DNA from: Butyricimonas synergistica DSM 23225
Lineage (GTDB): Bacteria; Bacteroidota; Bacteroidia; Bacteroidales; Marinifilaceae
Direction: 5' to 3'
NCBI RefSeq assembly: GCF_000379665.1
Contig: NZ_KB903359.1
Coordinates: 385,815-449,814 of the forward strand
Length of the DNA: 64,000 nt
Shown here one piece after another: positions 45,837 through 55,805 of the stretch. The position numbers and the translations under genes were made by a program. The notes below the pieces were generated by a model. It was not told the origin of the DNA, did no database searches, and worked only from the letters and a program-made list of their open reading frames with translations. The first letter of the stretch is position 1; every line of letters starts with the position of its first letter.

Positions 45837-46895
45837 ATGAATGTACTAGTTACCGGAAGTGCCGGTTTTATCGGCTCGAATCTTGTTGAGCGATTGCTCG
45901 TTACTGAAGGTCCCATTCATATTGTGGGGCTTGATAGCGTTAATGATTATTATGATGTCAGTCTTAAAAAGTATAGACTCGATAAGCTTAATAAACTTGC
46001 AGCCGAGTATCCCGGCAGTAAATATATCTTTATAAGGGGTAGTATTGCGGATAAAAACCTTATTGATAGATTATTTGCGGAGCATGAGTTTGATGTCGTG
46101 GTGAATCTGGCGGCGCAGGCGGGTGTGCGTTATAGTATCACTAATCCAGATGCCTATATTGAAGCTAATATGATAGGTTTTTATAACATTTTAGAGGCTT
46201 GTCGCCACAGTTATGACGGAGGCAAGCAAGGAGTTCAACATCTCGTGTATGCGTCTTCTTCCAGTGTGTACGGTTCGAACAGGAAAGTACCGTATTCTAC
46301 TGATGATAACGTGGATAATCCCGTGTCTCTTTATGCAGCCACGAAGAAGAGTAACGAGTTAATGGCACATGCTTATAGCCAACTCTATAATATTCCTTCC
46401 ACGGGTTTAAGATTTTTCACGGTTTATGGTCCTGCGGGGCGTCCTGATATGGCTTATTTCGATTTCACGAATCAGCTTGTCAAGGGTGAGAAAATCCGAA
46501 TTTTCAATTACGGTCATTGTGAACGTGATTTCACTTACGTGGATGATATTGTAGAAGGGATTCAGCGAGTTCTTCATTGTGCACCAGAGGTTAAAACCGG
46601 GGAGGATGGACTTTCTCTTCCGCCTTACGCCGTGTATAATATAGGTAATAGTCACCCGGAAAATTTACTTGAATTCGTGCGGGTTCTTCAAGAGGAGCTT
46701 GTGAGAGCTGGTGTGCTTCCCAAAGATTATGATTTTGAATCCCACAAGGAGCTTGTTCCCATGCAATTGGGGGATGTACCGGTAACTTTTGCCGATACTT
46801 CAGCTTTCGAACGAAATTTTGGCTTTAAGCCTCACACGCCACTTCGAGATGGGCTTAGAAAGTTTGCCGAGTGGTATAAAGAGTTTTATGGATAA
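45837..46895 (+). CDS. NAD-dependent epimerase, UDP-glucuronate 4-epimerase type
   Basis: 352 aa from the ATG at 45837. Extended SDR fold: VTGSAGFIGSNLVERLL, the catalytic YAATKKSNE with upstream SSSSVYG, and RFFTVYGPAGRPDMAYFDFT, the last typical of UDP-glucuronate/UDP-galacturonate epimerases (Cap1J/WbpP group). It begins 5 bp after ugd, so it most likely converts the UDP-glucuronate made there to UDP-galacturonate. Substrate specificity is inferred. Confidence 0.92.
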   Translation: MNVLVTGSAGFIGSNLVERLLVTEGPIHIVGLDSVNDYYDVSLKKYRLDKLNKLAAEYPGSKYIFIRGSIADKNLIDRLFAEHEFDVVVNLAAQAGVRYSITNPDAYIEANMIGFYNILEACRHSYDGGKQGVQHLVYASSSSVYGSNRKVPYSTDDNVDNPVSLYAATKKSNELMAHAYSQLYNIPSTGLRFFTVYGPAGRPDMAYFDFTNQLVKGEKIRIFNYGHCERDFTYVDDIVEGIQRVLHCAPEVKTGEDGLSLPPYAVYNIGNSHPENLLEFVRVLQEELVRAGVLPKDYDFESHKELVPMQLGDVPVTFADTSAFERNFGFKPHTPLRDGLRKFAEWYKEFYG

Positions 46896-46924
46896 TAGTA
46901 AAATAATATAAATTCTAAAAAGTT

Positions 46925-47947
46925 ATGCTTAATAACAAGACTGTGTTGATTACCGGGGGAACGGGTTCCTTCGGCAAGAAATTTGTAGAAACAATTCTAA
47001 GGGATTATCCGGGTGTAAAGAAAATTATCATTTATTCCCGTGATGAATTGAAACAGTTTGAGTTGAAGCAAAAATACCCGGAGAGATTATACCCTCAACT
47101 TCGTTTTTTTATTGGTGACGTGCGTGACCTGGAGCGTCTGACGCGTGCTTGCGAGGGGGTAAACGTGATTATTCACGCCGCGGCAATCAAGCAAGTGGAT
47201 ACGGCGGAGTATAATCCCGAGGAGTGTATCAAGACTAACGTTCATGGTGCCCAAAACGTTATCAAGGCGGCTTTGGCAACGGGAGTGAATGATGTCGTGG
47301 CACTTTCCACGGACAAGGCTTGTGCCCCGATAAACCTTTATGGCGCGACTAAACTTACTTCCGATAAACTATTCACCGCCGCGAATAATATCAAGGGTTC
47401 AAAAGATATTCGTTTCTCGGTAGTACGTTACGGTAACGTGATGGGTTCCCGTGGTTCTGTTATCCCGTTCTTTATCAACAAGAGGGATAATGGCGCGACA
47501 GAACTTCCTATTACCGATACGCGCATGACTCGTTTCAATATCTCTCTAGAGGCGGGTGTAGCTATGGTTATGTATGCCCTCGGTCATCATCTCGGGGGAG
47601 AGATTTTCATACCCAAGATCCCGTCGTATCATATAAAGGACGTGGCAACCGCGATAGCCCCGAATCTTCCACAGGTGGAAGTCGGAATTCGCCCGGGCGA
47701 GAAACTCCACGAGGAGATGATAACCGTGACGGACGCCCTTGATACGATTGATCTCGGTCGTTATTACGTGATAATGCCATCAGTAAGCTTCAATCACACC
47801 AGGGAGGAATACATGAAACATCATAACGCGACATTGGTACCGGAGGGTTTTCACTATAGCTCGGATATCAACACGGAGTGGGAGACGGTCGAGTCCATGC
47901 GCGAGAATATAATCAAGTATGTTGATCCTAATTTTCAAGTGAAATGA
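46925..47947 (+). CDS. pseB: UDP-N-acetylglucosamine 4,6-dehydratase (inverting)
   Basis: 340 aa, first enzyme of CMP-pseudaminic acid synthesis. ITGGTGSFGKKFVETIL is the Rossmann loop, LSTDKACAPINLYGATKLTSDKLF carries the dehydratase active site (Asp-Lys and Tyr-x-x-x-Lys), and RYGNVMGSRGSVIPFF is diagnostic for PseB/FlaA1. It overlaps pseC by 4 bp. The pse genes follow in the order B-C-F-G-H-I. Confidence 0.96.
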   Translation: MLNNKTVLITGGTGSFGKKFVETILRDYPGVKKIIIYSRDELKQFELKQKYPERLYPQLRFFIGDVRDLERLTRACEGVNVIIHAAAIKQVDTAEYNPEECIKTNVHGAQNVIKAALATGVNDVVALSTDKACAPINLYGATKLTSDKLFTAANNIKGSKDIRFSVVRYGNVMGSRGSVIPFFINKRDNGATELPITDTRMTRFNISLEAGVAMVMYALGHHLGGEIFIPKIPSYHIKDVATAIAPNLPQVEVGIRPGEKLHEEMITVTDALDTIDLGRYYVIMPSVSFNHTREEYMKHHNATLVPEGFHYSSDINTEWETVESMRENIIKYVDPNFQVK

Positions 47948-49104
47948 TGATAGATCACCCTATATCATACGGTCGTCAATTTATAACCGACGAGGATATC
48001 GAGGCGGTTGTTGAGACGCTTAAATCGGATTATCTCACGCAGGGACCTAAAATAGCCGAGTTCGAGAACGCTTTCGCTAACTATTGCGGTAGCGAGTACG
48101 CTTGTATGGTCAGTAACGGTACGGCGGCTCTTCACCTTTGCGCACTGGCATTGGGAATTAAACCGGGGGATAAAGTGATCACGACGCCCATCACGTTTGT
48201 GGCAAGCGCGAACGGTTTTCGCTATTGTGGCGCGGAAATCGTGTTCTGTGACATAGACCCGGACACGTACCTCATGGATTTGGATAAACTGGAGGAAATT
48301 CTCAAGGCATCCCCTAGGGGTACTTATAAAGCCGTGATCCCGGTTGATTTCGCGGGTTACCCGGTGGACGTTGAACGCATGCGATCGTTGGCGGACGAGT
48401 ACGGGTTCGCGATTGTCGAGGATGCTTGTCACGCACCCGGGGGGGCGTTGACAGACAGCCTGGGAAGGGTGAATATGGTTGGTAATGGTCGTTACGCGGA
48501 CCTTACTGTATTTTCTTTTCACCCGGTAAAACATATCGCCACGGGTGAAGGCGGTGCAATCACTACAAACAACAAGGAGTTACACGATAAGGTTTGCCTT
48601 TACCGTACCCATGGAATCACGAGAGACGCCTCGCTTTTTCACGAGAATCACGGAGGTTGGTATTACGAGATGCAGGAGTTGGGCTACAACTATCGAATCA
48701 CGGAGTTCCAGGCAGCGCTGGGCATTAGCCAGTTGAAAAGATTGGACTGGAGTATCGAGCGTCGAAACGAGATAGCCAAGAAATACGACGCGGCTTTTGC
48801 CGGAACTTCTATCCGTGTTCCATTTCGTGCCGGGAATATCACACACGCGTTCCATCTCTACATTATTCAGGTCGAGAATCGTAAGGCTCTTTATGATTTT
48901 TTGCGCGAGAACAAGATTTTTTCCCAGGTGCTTTATATTCCGGCTCACACGATGCCTTACTACAAGCAGTTCGGCTGGAAGTCGGGTGATATGCCGGTAG
49001 CAGAGGATTATTACTCCAGGTGTTTGGCACTTCCTATGTTCCCCTCGCTTACAGATGAGGAGCAGGATTGGGTTATTGAAAAGGTTTTAGAATTCGTGAA
49101 ATGA
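47944..49104 (+). CDS. pseC: UDP-4-amino-4,6-dideoxy-N-acetyl-beta-L-altrosamine transaminase
   Basis: 386 aa, PLP-dependent DegT/DnrJ/EryC1 aminotransferase. YLTQGPKIAEFENAFA, VSNGTAALHLCALALGI, PVDFAGYPVD, and the PLP-lysine in FSFHPVKHIATGEGG (about residue 196) fit PseC. It aminates the 4-keto sugar from PseB. It overlaps both neighbours by 4 bp. Confidence 0.96.
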   Translation: MMIDHPISYGRQFITDEDIEAVVETLKSDYLTQGPKIAEFENAFANYCGSEYACMVSNGTAALHLCALALGIKPGDKVITTPITFVASANGFRYCGAEIVFCDIDPDTYLMDLDKLEEILKASPRGTYKAVIPVDFAGYPVDVERMRSLADEYGFAIVEDACHAPGGALTDSLGRVNMVGNGRYADLTVFSFHPVKHIATGEGGAITTNNKELHDKVCLYRTHGITRDASLFHENHGGWYYEMQELGYNYRITEFQAALGISQLKRLDWSIERRNEIAKKYDAAFAGTSIRVPFRAGNITHAFHLYIIQVENRKALYDFLRENKIFSQVLYIPAHTMPYYKQFGWKSGDMPVAEDYYSRCLALPMFPSLTDEEQDWVIEKVLEFVK

Positions 49105-49799
49105 ATCTAATGAAAAATTTGTGTGTTATACCCGCCCGTGGTGGGAGTAAACGTATTCCCCGCAAGAACATCAAGCCTTTTATGGGTAAGCCGATCGTTG
49201 CATATTCCATCGATGCGGCTTTGCGAAGCGGTCTTTTTGAAGAGGTAATGGTTTCTACAGATGACGAGGAGATCGCGATGATCGCTCGTGAACATGGGGC
49301 TCAAGTCCCGTTCATGCGTGATGCCGAAACGGCAAATGATTACGCGAGTACGGCAGACGTGATTCTCGAGGTCTTGGATATGTACGAGAAACGGGGGAGG
49401 GTATTTGATACGATTTGTTGCGTTTACTCGACAGCTCCCTTTGTTACTCCCGCTAGATTATCAGAAGCCTACTTGAAATTGACAGGCGGGATTGATTCTG
49501 TTTTTACTTGCGTTGCTTATTCTTACCCGGTACAACGCGGTCTTCATATCGTGGATGGAAAAATTAGAATGCTTTATCCCGAATACGCGTCTTCTCGCTC
49601 GCAGGATTTGGAAAAGATTTATCATGATGCCGGTCAATTTTATATAGCTAGAACGACATCTTTCATTGCAGAAAAAACTTTTTGGGGTAAAAACACGGTT
49701 GGTCTGGTACTACCAGAACTTGAGGTTCAGGATTTGGATACTCTTGCAGACTGGAAGTTGGCAGAGATGAAATACGAATTGCTCCGGGAATCGAGATGA
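49101..49799 (+). CDS. pseF: Pseudaminic acid cytidylyltransferase
   Basis: 232 aa. CVIPARGGSKRIPRKNIKPF is the CMP-sialic-acid-synthetase-type nucleotide loop, FEEVMVSTDDEEIAMIAREHGAQVPFMR continues the fold, and CCVYSTAPFVTP is conserved. It activates pseudaminic acid with CTP. It overlaps pseG by 4 bp. Confidence 0.95.
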   Translation: MNLMKNLCVIPARGGSKRIPRKNIKPFMGKPIVAYSIDAALRSGLFEEVMVSTDDEEIAMIAREHGAQVPFMRDAETANDYASTADVILEVLDMYEKRGRVFDTICCVYSTAPFVTPARLSEAYLKLTGGIDSVFTCVAYSYPVQRGLHIVDGKIRMLYPEYASSRSQDLEKIYHDAGQFYIARTTSFIAEKTFWGKNTVGLVLPELEVQDLDTLADWKLAEMKYELLRESR

Positions 49800-50743
49800 A
49801 GCGGAATATTTATTTTCGGGCAGACGCGAGTGATACGATAGGTTACGGTCATTTTACCCGCATGTTATCACTTGCCGGTATGCTGAAGGATGATTTTTGT
49901 TGTACATTTTTCACTTGTCACCCGACACCCTATCAAGTTGAGGAGATGAGAAAAGTTTGCCCGAGTGTTAGTTTGCGTGAAGATACACATCACGATGATT
50001 TCCTTTCCCGGTTGCGAGGAGATGAAATCGTGGTATTGGATAATTATTTTTTCACAACCGCTTACCAGCGGCGAATCAAAGAGAGAGGTTGCAAACTCGT
50101 GTGTGTTGACGACATGCATGACAAGCACTACGTGGCTGACGTGGTGATTAATCATGGCGTGGCTGATGTTTCTTTATTTGATGTAGAAGCGAGTACCCGG
50201 TTGTGCCTGGGTTTACGATGGGCGTTGTTGCGAGAACCGTTTTTACAACCTTTAGGCACGAGCCCCAAGGAGCACGGAGATTGGTTTATATCTTTTGGAG
50301 GTAGTGATTTTCATAACTTGACGAGTAAATTCATACGATTGATTCATGATAGGGAAGAGGTGAAACGGGTGTTCGTGGTGGTGGGTGATTCTTATCAACA
50401 TGGGGATCCCTCGCGGGGATATGATAAGGTGATTCTTCACAGGAATCTCCCGGCAATAGAGATGGCCGCTTTGATGCAACGTAGTGAATACGCGATCTTG
50501 CCCAGTAGCGGTATCTGTATAGAAGCACTCTCTCGTGGCTGTAAAATTTTTGCGGGCTATTACGTGGATAACCAGGAAAGATTTTACCGTTACTTGAATG
50601 ATAACCATCACGTGCACGGGTTGGGAAATTTGCTTGATCCTTCTTTGACGATGCCGGAAAAATTTGATTTGATATCCATGTTTGATACATCCTTGATGTA
50701 TGGCATAAAGGAGCGTTACATTCAATTATTTAAAAATATCTGA
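49796..50743 (+). CDS. pseG: UDP-2,4-diacetamido-2,4,6-trideoxy-beta-L-altropyranose hydrolase
   Basis: 315 aa, GT-B-like fold that removes UDP ahead of the synthase. It starts NIYFRADASDTIGYGHFTRMLSLA, the family's UDP-binding GxGHxxR-type N-terminus, and has FISFGGSDFHNLTSKFI mid-protein and LPSSGICIEALSRG for the nucleotide in the C-terminal half. Confidence 0.93.
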   Translation: MKRNIYFRADASDTIGYGHFTRMLSLAGMLKDDFCCTFFTCHPTPYQVEEMRKVCPSVSLREDTHHDDFLSRLRGDEIVVLDNYFFTTAYQRRIKERGCKLVCVDDMHDKHYVADVVINHGVADVSLFDVEASTRLCLGLRWALLREPFLQPLGTSPKEHGDWFISFGGSDFHNLTSKFIRLIHDREEVKRVFVVVGDSYQHGDPSRGYDKVILHRNLPAIEMAALMQRSEYAILPSSGICIEALSRGCKIFAGYYVDNQERFYRYLNDNHHVHGLGNLLDPSLTMPEKFDLISMFDTSLMYGIKERYIQLFKNI

Positions 50744-50750
50744 TAGAACT

Positions 50751-51335
50751 ATGACAAGAATAGCAGGAGAACGTTTGTATATAAAAGAGATAGAAATAGA
50801 AGAATTGACAGATCCCGTGATGGCTTGGTTCTCGGATAGCGAGTTGATGAAGTATTACACGAATTCCCGGAGGGTGATAACTAAAGATACCCTTGTTGCT
50901 TCCATCGAGCGCGGGAAGAGGGATGGTGATACATTTACTTACGGTATTTATGACATTGAACGGGAATTGTTAATCGGGACCTTGAAATTGGGACCGATTA
51001 ACAAGATACATAAAACGTCTGATCTGGCAACTTTAATAGGTGATCGCTCTTTTCTAGGAAAGGGTCTGGCACCGGAAGCGATTCGATTGGGAGTTGAATT
51101 GGCTTTTTCTGTTTACGATTTAAGAAAATTGTACGGTGGAATGTACGCTTCCAATGTCGCTTCAATAAAAGCTTATTGTCGAGCGGGATGGCTGATAGAA
51201 GGACGCTTGAAAGGCTTTTACCAGGTAGAAGGGCGTAATGAAGACCGTGTGCTGGTGGGATGTTTTAACCCGAAATATTTTAGCGAGCCCGAGATTGAAG
51301 ATGTAAGACGAAAACAAGGGGAGTATTATGAATAA
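50751..51335 (+). CDS. pseH: UDP-4-amino-sugar N-acetyltransferase (GNAT)
   Basis: 194 aa, GNAT fold similar to RimJ/RimL; IGDRSFLGKGLAPEAIRLGVELAF contains the acetyl-CoA pyrophosphate loop. Its place between pseG and pseI makes it the PseH step (N4 acetylation of the altrosamine). It overlaps pseI by 8 bp. Confidence 0.92.
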   Translation: MTRIAGERLYIKEIEIEELTDPVMAWFSDSELMKYYTNSRRVITKDTLVASIERGKRDGDTFTYGIYDIERELLIGTLKLGPINKIHKTSDLATLIGDRSFLGKGLAPEAIRLGVELAFSVYDLRKLYGGMYASNVASIKAYCRAGWLIEGRLKGFYQVEGRNEDRVLVGCFNPKYFSEPEIEDVRRKQGEYYE

Positions 51336-52338
51336 GGTATTTATTGTCGCGGAATTGTCTGCGAATCATAACGGGAGCAAGGAAACGGCAATAGCCACGA
51401 TAAAGGCTGCCAAAAGAGCCGGAGCGGATGCCGTTAAATTGCAAACGTACACGGCGGACACGATAACGCTGGATTGTCAGGCTGATGATTTCAAGATCAA
51501 GCAAGGGACGTTGTGGGATGGAAAATACTTGTATGACTTGTACAAGGAGGCTTACACACCCTGGGAATGGCACGAGGAGTTGTTCCGGGTAGCGAGGGAG
51601 GAGGGGCTGACGTGTTTTTCCTCGCCGTTCGATAAGACGGCGGTGGATTTCTTGGAAGAGCTGGGCAACCCGATTTACAAGATTGCCAGTTTCGAGATCA
51701 CTGATATCCCGTTGATAGAACATGCCGCCAGCAAGATGAAACCGATAGTTATTTCTACCGGGATTGCCACAGGGGAGGATATTCGATTAGCTGTTGATAC
51801 TTGTCGTGGTACGGGGAATAATGATATCACTTTGTTGAAATGCACGTCCTCTTACCCGGCCCCAGTGGAGGAGGCGAACTTGTGCATGATCAAGGATTTG
51901 TCAGAACGTTTTCACGTGAAGTCAGGTTTGTCCGATCATACATTGGGAAACATGGCTTCTATCGCGGCAGTAGCCATGGGAGCCACGATGATAGAGAAGC
52001 ATTTTATAATAGATAGAAAAATAGGTGGTCCTGATGCTTCTTTTTCAATGGACGAGAGAGAGTTTGCCCAACTGGTGAAGGATGTGCGCGTGGTGGAAAG
52101 TGCCATCGGGGAGGTATCTTACGAGTTGACGGACAAGATGAAGGCTAGCCGTGAGTTTTGTCGTTCTCTTTACGTGGCGGAAGATATGAAAGCCGGGGAG
52201 GTGATCACGGAAAAGAATGTTCGTTCGGTCAGACCGGGGTTTGGGCTGCATCCGAAATACTTGAAAGAGGTATTAGGAAAGCGAATAAATAAGAGCGTAA
52301 GAAAAGGAACAAGATTCAGTTGGGAGTTGTTGGATTAG
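51328..52338 (+). CDS. pseI: Pseudaminic acid synthase
   Basis: 336 aa, NeuB family. FIVAELSANHNGSKETAIATIKAAKRAGADAVKLQTY begins the TIM barrel, LLKCTSSYPAPVEEANL and SGLSDHTLGNMASIAAVAMGA are conserved, and a C-terminal SAF (antifreeze-like) domain starts near residue 280 (DMKAGEVITEKNVRSVRPG). It condenses the freed sugar with phosphoenolpyruvate. It completes the six-gene pathway. Confidence 0.96.
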   Translation: MNKVFIVAELSANHNGSKETAIATIKAAKRAGADAVKLQTYTADTITLDCQADDFKIKQGTLWDGKYLYDLYKEAYTPWEWHEELFRVAREEGLTCFSSPFDKTAVDFLEELGNPIYKIASFEITDIPLIEHAASKMKPIVISTGIATGEDIRLAVDTCRGTGNNDITLLKCTSSYPAPVEEANLCMIKDLSERFHVKSGLSDHTLGNMASIAAVAMGATMIEKHFIIDRKIGGPDASFSMDEREFAQLVKDVRVVESAIGEVSYELTDKMKASREFCRSLYVAEDMKAGEVITEKNVRSVRPGFGLHPKYLKEVLGKRINKSVRKGTRFSWELLD

Positions 52339-52357
52339 TTTTTTCAAGTTGAAATCT

Positions 52358-53617
52358 ATGAACTTTACGGTGCTAAAGAAGACATTAAAGAATAATTCAG
52401 TAATATTTCAGAATTTTACTTATATAACAATCCTACAAGTGTTTGTTATGCTTGCTCCTCTAATTACTTATCCTTATTTGACGAGAGTTTTAGGGTTGGA
52501 ATTGTACGGGTGGGTTATCACGGCACAGATTGTGGCAAGTTATTGTTCTATTCTTGTTGATTTCGGTTTTAAAAGTGTAAGTGCAAAGCATGTTTCAATA
52601 CATCGTAATGATAAGAGCAAATTGTCAGAAATAGTTTCATCTATCTTATCCATTAGATTACTTCTTTGGATTTTAGCTTTGACTGTTTATGCTACGATTA
52701 TATATTTAATTCCTTCTTATCGTTCTCATTATTTACTATTTATTTTTTCCTTTGGATTGACTTTTAATGAATTGCTATTTCCGCAATTTTATTTTCAAGG
52801 GGTGGAAAGAATGAAATATATCGCAATCTTGAATATCGTGATTCGTTCTATTTTTGTTGTATTGACTTTCGTGTTTATTCGTTCATTATCAGACTATATT
52901 TATGTCCCGCTTTTGATGTCGATAGGATATTTTATTGGTGGAATTCTTTCGTTGTACGTGATTTTTTATAAAGATGGAATTGAATTTATACTTCCGTCAT
53001 GGGGAAATATGAAGTTTTATCTAAAGGATGCTTCAAGTATATTTTTTACAGATGTGATTTGTACAATAAAAGATAAATGCAATTATCTTTTATTAGGTGC
53101 ATTTATTGGTATGAAGGATGTTGTTATATATGATTTGGGGTCTAAGTTTACCAATATTATTTTAAAGCCTTTTAGTATTGTAGGTACTGTTTTGTTTCCC
53201 AAAATGGCAAAAGAAAGAAATATTAGATTTTTTAGAAAAATAGTAAAGTATGTGGCTTGTGGTATCGTAATATCCGTTTTGATAGTCAATATATTTTTAC
53301 CTTACCTTGTCGAATTTTTTACTGCTCGAGAGCTTGATCTTTTACCTATCAGGTTGTATTTGTTATCACCTATTTTCGTGGGGGTTAGCGGGTATATAGC
53401 TTCAAATTTGATCATAGCCCTCGGCTATAATAAATATATATTCTATAGCATTATTGTCACCACAATAGTATATCTTTCATTACTAGGGTTAATGTATGCA
53501 GGGGAATATTTGAATTCAATTCATTCATTTGTATTAATAACTGTATTATCTTATCTGGGCGAATTGGTTTATAGATTGTTTGTTGCTAAGAAAATTGTGA
53601 ATATAGAAGAGAAGTAA
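52358..53617 (+). CDS. Oligosaccharide flippase (Wzx-like)
   Basis: 419 aa, about 12 hydrophobic segments, polysaccharide_synt family. It starts at ATG 52358 (MNFTVLKKTLKNNSVIF); an upstream TTG at 52349 is also open. LITYPYLTRVLGLELYGWVITAQIVASY is the typical N-terminal region. It should move the undecaprenyl-linked repeat unit across the inner membrane. From here to about 61.7 kb the DNA is markedly AT-rich. Confidence 0.93.
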   Translation: MNFTVLKKTLKNNSVIFQNFTYITILQVFVMLAPLITYPYLTRVLGLELYGWVITAQIVASYCSILVDFGFKSVSAKHVSIHRNDKSKLSEIVSSILSIRLLLWILALTVYATIIYLIPSYRSHYLLFIFSFGLTFNELLFPQFYFQGVERMKYIAILNIVIRSIFVVLTFVFIRSLSDYIYVPLLMSIGYFIGGILSLYVIFYKDGIEFILPSWGNMKFYLKDASSIFFTDVICTIKDKCNYLLLGAFIGMKDVVIYDLGSKFTNIILKPFSIVGTVLFPKMAKERNIRFFRKIVKYVACGIVISVLIVNIFLPYLVEFFTARELDLLPIRLYLLSPIFVGVSGYIASNLIIALGYNKYIFYSIIVTTIVYLSLLGLMYAGEYLNSIHSFVLITVLSYLGELVYRLFVAKKIVNIEEK

Positions 53618-53618
53618 A

Positions 53619-54857
53619 ATGTTGTATAAAGTTGATGTGATAAGACCTGGTTCGTTGAATCAGATCATAGGACCCGTGGGTACTTTAAAAAGAATTATTA
53701 AAGATAAAGAGTATTTTGAGGGGAGAGGATATGATTTTACGATATTTACCCATGATATATTTTCCAAGGTAGAGAGTGGAGTGTCTGTTGCGAGAACTAC
53801 TCATCACAAGAAGGGGATAATCAAGAAAATAAAATCTAAGACGAGGTTATATGCCAGGCATAGTTTTGTGTTGAGTTATTTATTCGATTTAAGATCGCAG
53901 CTTCACACAAAGAAATTAGTGAAGTATTATCTTTCATTGAATAGAGATCCTGATTTTATTGTTTTCCATTCATCTGTTGAATGTTATCAATATTTGAAAT
54001 ATTCAAAGAATAAGCGAGCTAAAGTGATTATGTTTCAACATACAGATGGTATTCCTTTTAGAATGCAATTAGAGTATTATCCAAAGTTTAAAGGGACCTC
54101 GTATTTGAAGAAAAAAATGGAAAAGTTGTCGTGGACGGCAAGAAATACGGATCATTTGGTTTTTATTGCTAAGATAGGACAAATAAATTTTCTTAAGGCT
54201 TTTGCGTTTTTGGATATAAAAAAAACATCTGTTATTCTCAATGGTATAGATGATTTTACTTTATCGCAGAAAAATGAAATAAATGAGATCAAGTCAAAGA
54301 CGTTTAAATTTAAATACAGGTTATGTTGTTCCGGTACAATTAATCAAAGGAAGGGGCATCGTATTATAATAGAAGCGTTACGTGGTTTGGATGAAAATTT
54401 ATTACATGATATACATGTTTCTTTTTTGGGAGAGGGGGCAGAACGTATTGAATTAGAAAATCTTGTTCATAAATATGGTTTACAAGATCATGTTACATTC
54501 GAGGGATTTGTTCCCAATGAACAGGTATATAAATATTTAGCTGCCTCGAATATTTATATTTTAATGAGTAAAAACGAAGGACTTCCGATTTCAATAATCG
54601 AAGCAATGAGAGCGGGGTTACCCGTTATTTCAACGAAAATATCGGGAATCCCGGAATTAGTAGATAAAACAAACGGAATACTTGTAAATCCGGATACAGA
54701 AGAACTGAAAATAGTTTTCAATAATATATTTCGCTACAATTGGAGTGAAATGGGACATTGTTCTCGTGTACGTTTCGAGAATGAATTTACGTTTGAAAGG
54801 ATGGAAAAGGAGTATTGCGATATGTTAGATTCAATGGTTCTACCTAGTAACAAATAA
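53619..54857 (+). CDS. Glycosyltransferase family 4 protein
   Basis: 412 aa, GT-B fold. The C-terminal donor domain has CCSGTINQRKGHRIIIEAL, VSFLGEGAERIELENLVHKYGLQDHVTFEGF, and SKNEGLPISIIEAMRAGLPVISTKISGIPELV, the classic GT4 nucleotide-sugar-binding E-x7-E region. It transfers a sugar to the growing lipid-linked unit; donor unknown. It follows wzx by 1 bp. Confidence 0.93.
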   Translation: MLYKVDVIRPGSLNQIIGPVGTLKRIIKDKEYFEGRGYDFTIFTHDIFSKVESGVSVARTTHHKKGIIKKIKSKTRLYARHSFVLSYLFDLRSQLHTKKLVKYYLSLNRDPDFIVFHSSVECYQYLKYSKNKRAKVIMFQHTDGIPFRMQLEYYPKFKGTSYLKKKMEKLSWTARNTDHLVFIAKIGQINFLKAFAFLDIKKTSVILNGIDDFTLSQKNEINEIKSKTFKFKYRLCCSGTINQRKGHRIIIEALRGLDENLLHDIHVSFLGEGAERIELENLVHKYGLQDHVTFEGFVPNEQVYKYLAASNIYILMSKNEGLPISIIEAMRAGLPVISTKISGIPELVDKTNGILVNPDTEELKIVFNNIFRYNWSEMGHCSRVRFENEFTFERMEKEYCDMLDSMVLPSNK

Positions 54858-54863
54858 TGAGTT

Positions 54864-55796
54864 ATGAGTTTAGAAAAATACGAAAAACACAGAAAGAAAA
54901 CTACCTTCCAATTTATTGTTTGGAAGGTTATGGTTACTGTATACAGAACATTTAAATTTTATCTTGTACCTGATAAAATTGCCATTCGGAAAAAATTCAG
55001 AATTGCTTTAGGATATTCTCCGGATTTTGAAAATCCGATTTCTTTTCAAGAGAAATTGCAATGGCTTAAATTATATGATCGAAAGGAATGGTATTCTCAA
55101 TGTGTGGATAAGTATCGGGTAAGAGAATTTGTGAAAGAGATTCTGGGGACGGATAAATATTTAATTCCACTTTATTTTCATTCAGATGATTTTAGACAAT
55201 TAACACCGGAGAATTTGCCAGATACTCCTTTTGTTTTAAAATGCAATCACGATAACAATTCATGGGTGTATGTTAATGATAAATCAAAGTTCGATTGGGA
55301 AAAAATGAGGTCTTTTTACCGAGAAAGGATGAGTTTGAATTTTTTTTGGACGAATAGAGAATGGCCATATAAAAATGTTAAACCTATGGTTATTGCAGAA
55401 AAATATTTGAAAGATAAGAACGATTTATTGATAGAATACAAATATTATTGTTTTAATAAAGAGGTTAGAATAATACAATATAGTGAAGCTAATAAAGGGC
55501 ACAAAAGTTTCAGGTATTTAATGGAAGATTATACACCATTGGATAAAGAGTATAAAATTGATGAGTGTGTTACCATAGACAAAGACACTTTTAAACCTGT
55601 TTGTTTTGAAGAAATGGATTCAATTGTTCGAAAAATAGCTGAAAGGTTTGAATATTATATCCGAATTGATTTATTTAATGTTGATGATAATATATATATC
55701 GGAGAATTAACATTTTTTGATGGCGCTGGGTATGATGGAATTTATCCGGAATCTTGGCAGGACGAGATTAGTTCTTATCTTAAATTATCGAAATAA
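54864..55796 (+). CDS. ATP-grasp fold protein, TupA-like (putative glycosyl/acyl-ligation enzyme)
   Basis: 310 aa. KKFRIALGYSPDFENPISFQEKLQWLKLYDR, CVDKYRVREFVKEILG, FVLKCNHDNNSW and the acidic FYIGELTFFDGAG-like C-terminal motif (here IYIGELTFFDGAGYDG) match the TupA-like ATP-grasp family found in teichuronopeptide and many capsule loci. Members are often annotated as glycosyltransferases, but the fold suggests ATP-dependent ligation, e.g. of an amino acid or amino group to a uronic acid. The precise reaction is unknown. Confidence 0.87.
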   Translation: MSLEKYEKHRKKTTFQFIVWKVMVTVYRTFKFYLVPDKIAIRKKFRIALGYSPDFENPISFQEKLQWLKLYDRKEWYSQCVDKYRVREFVKEILGTDKYLIPLYFHSDDFRQLTPENLPDTPFVLKCNHDNNSWVYVNDKSKFDWEKMRSFYRERMSLNFFWTNREWPYKNVKPMVIAEKYLKDKNDLLIEYKYYCFNKEVRIIQYSEANKGHKSFRYLMEDYTPLDKEYKIDECVTIDKDTFKPVCFEEMDSIVRKIAERFEYYIRIDLFNVDDNIYIGELTFFDGAGYDGIYPESWQDEISSYLKLSK

Positions 55797-55805
55797 CTAT
55801 AAGGA

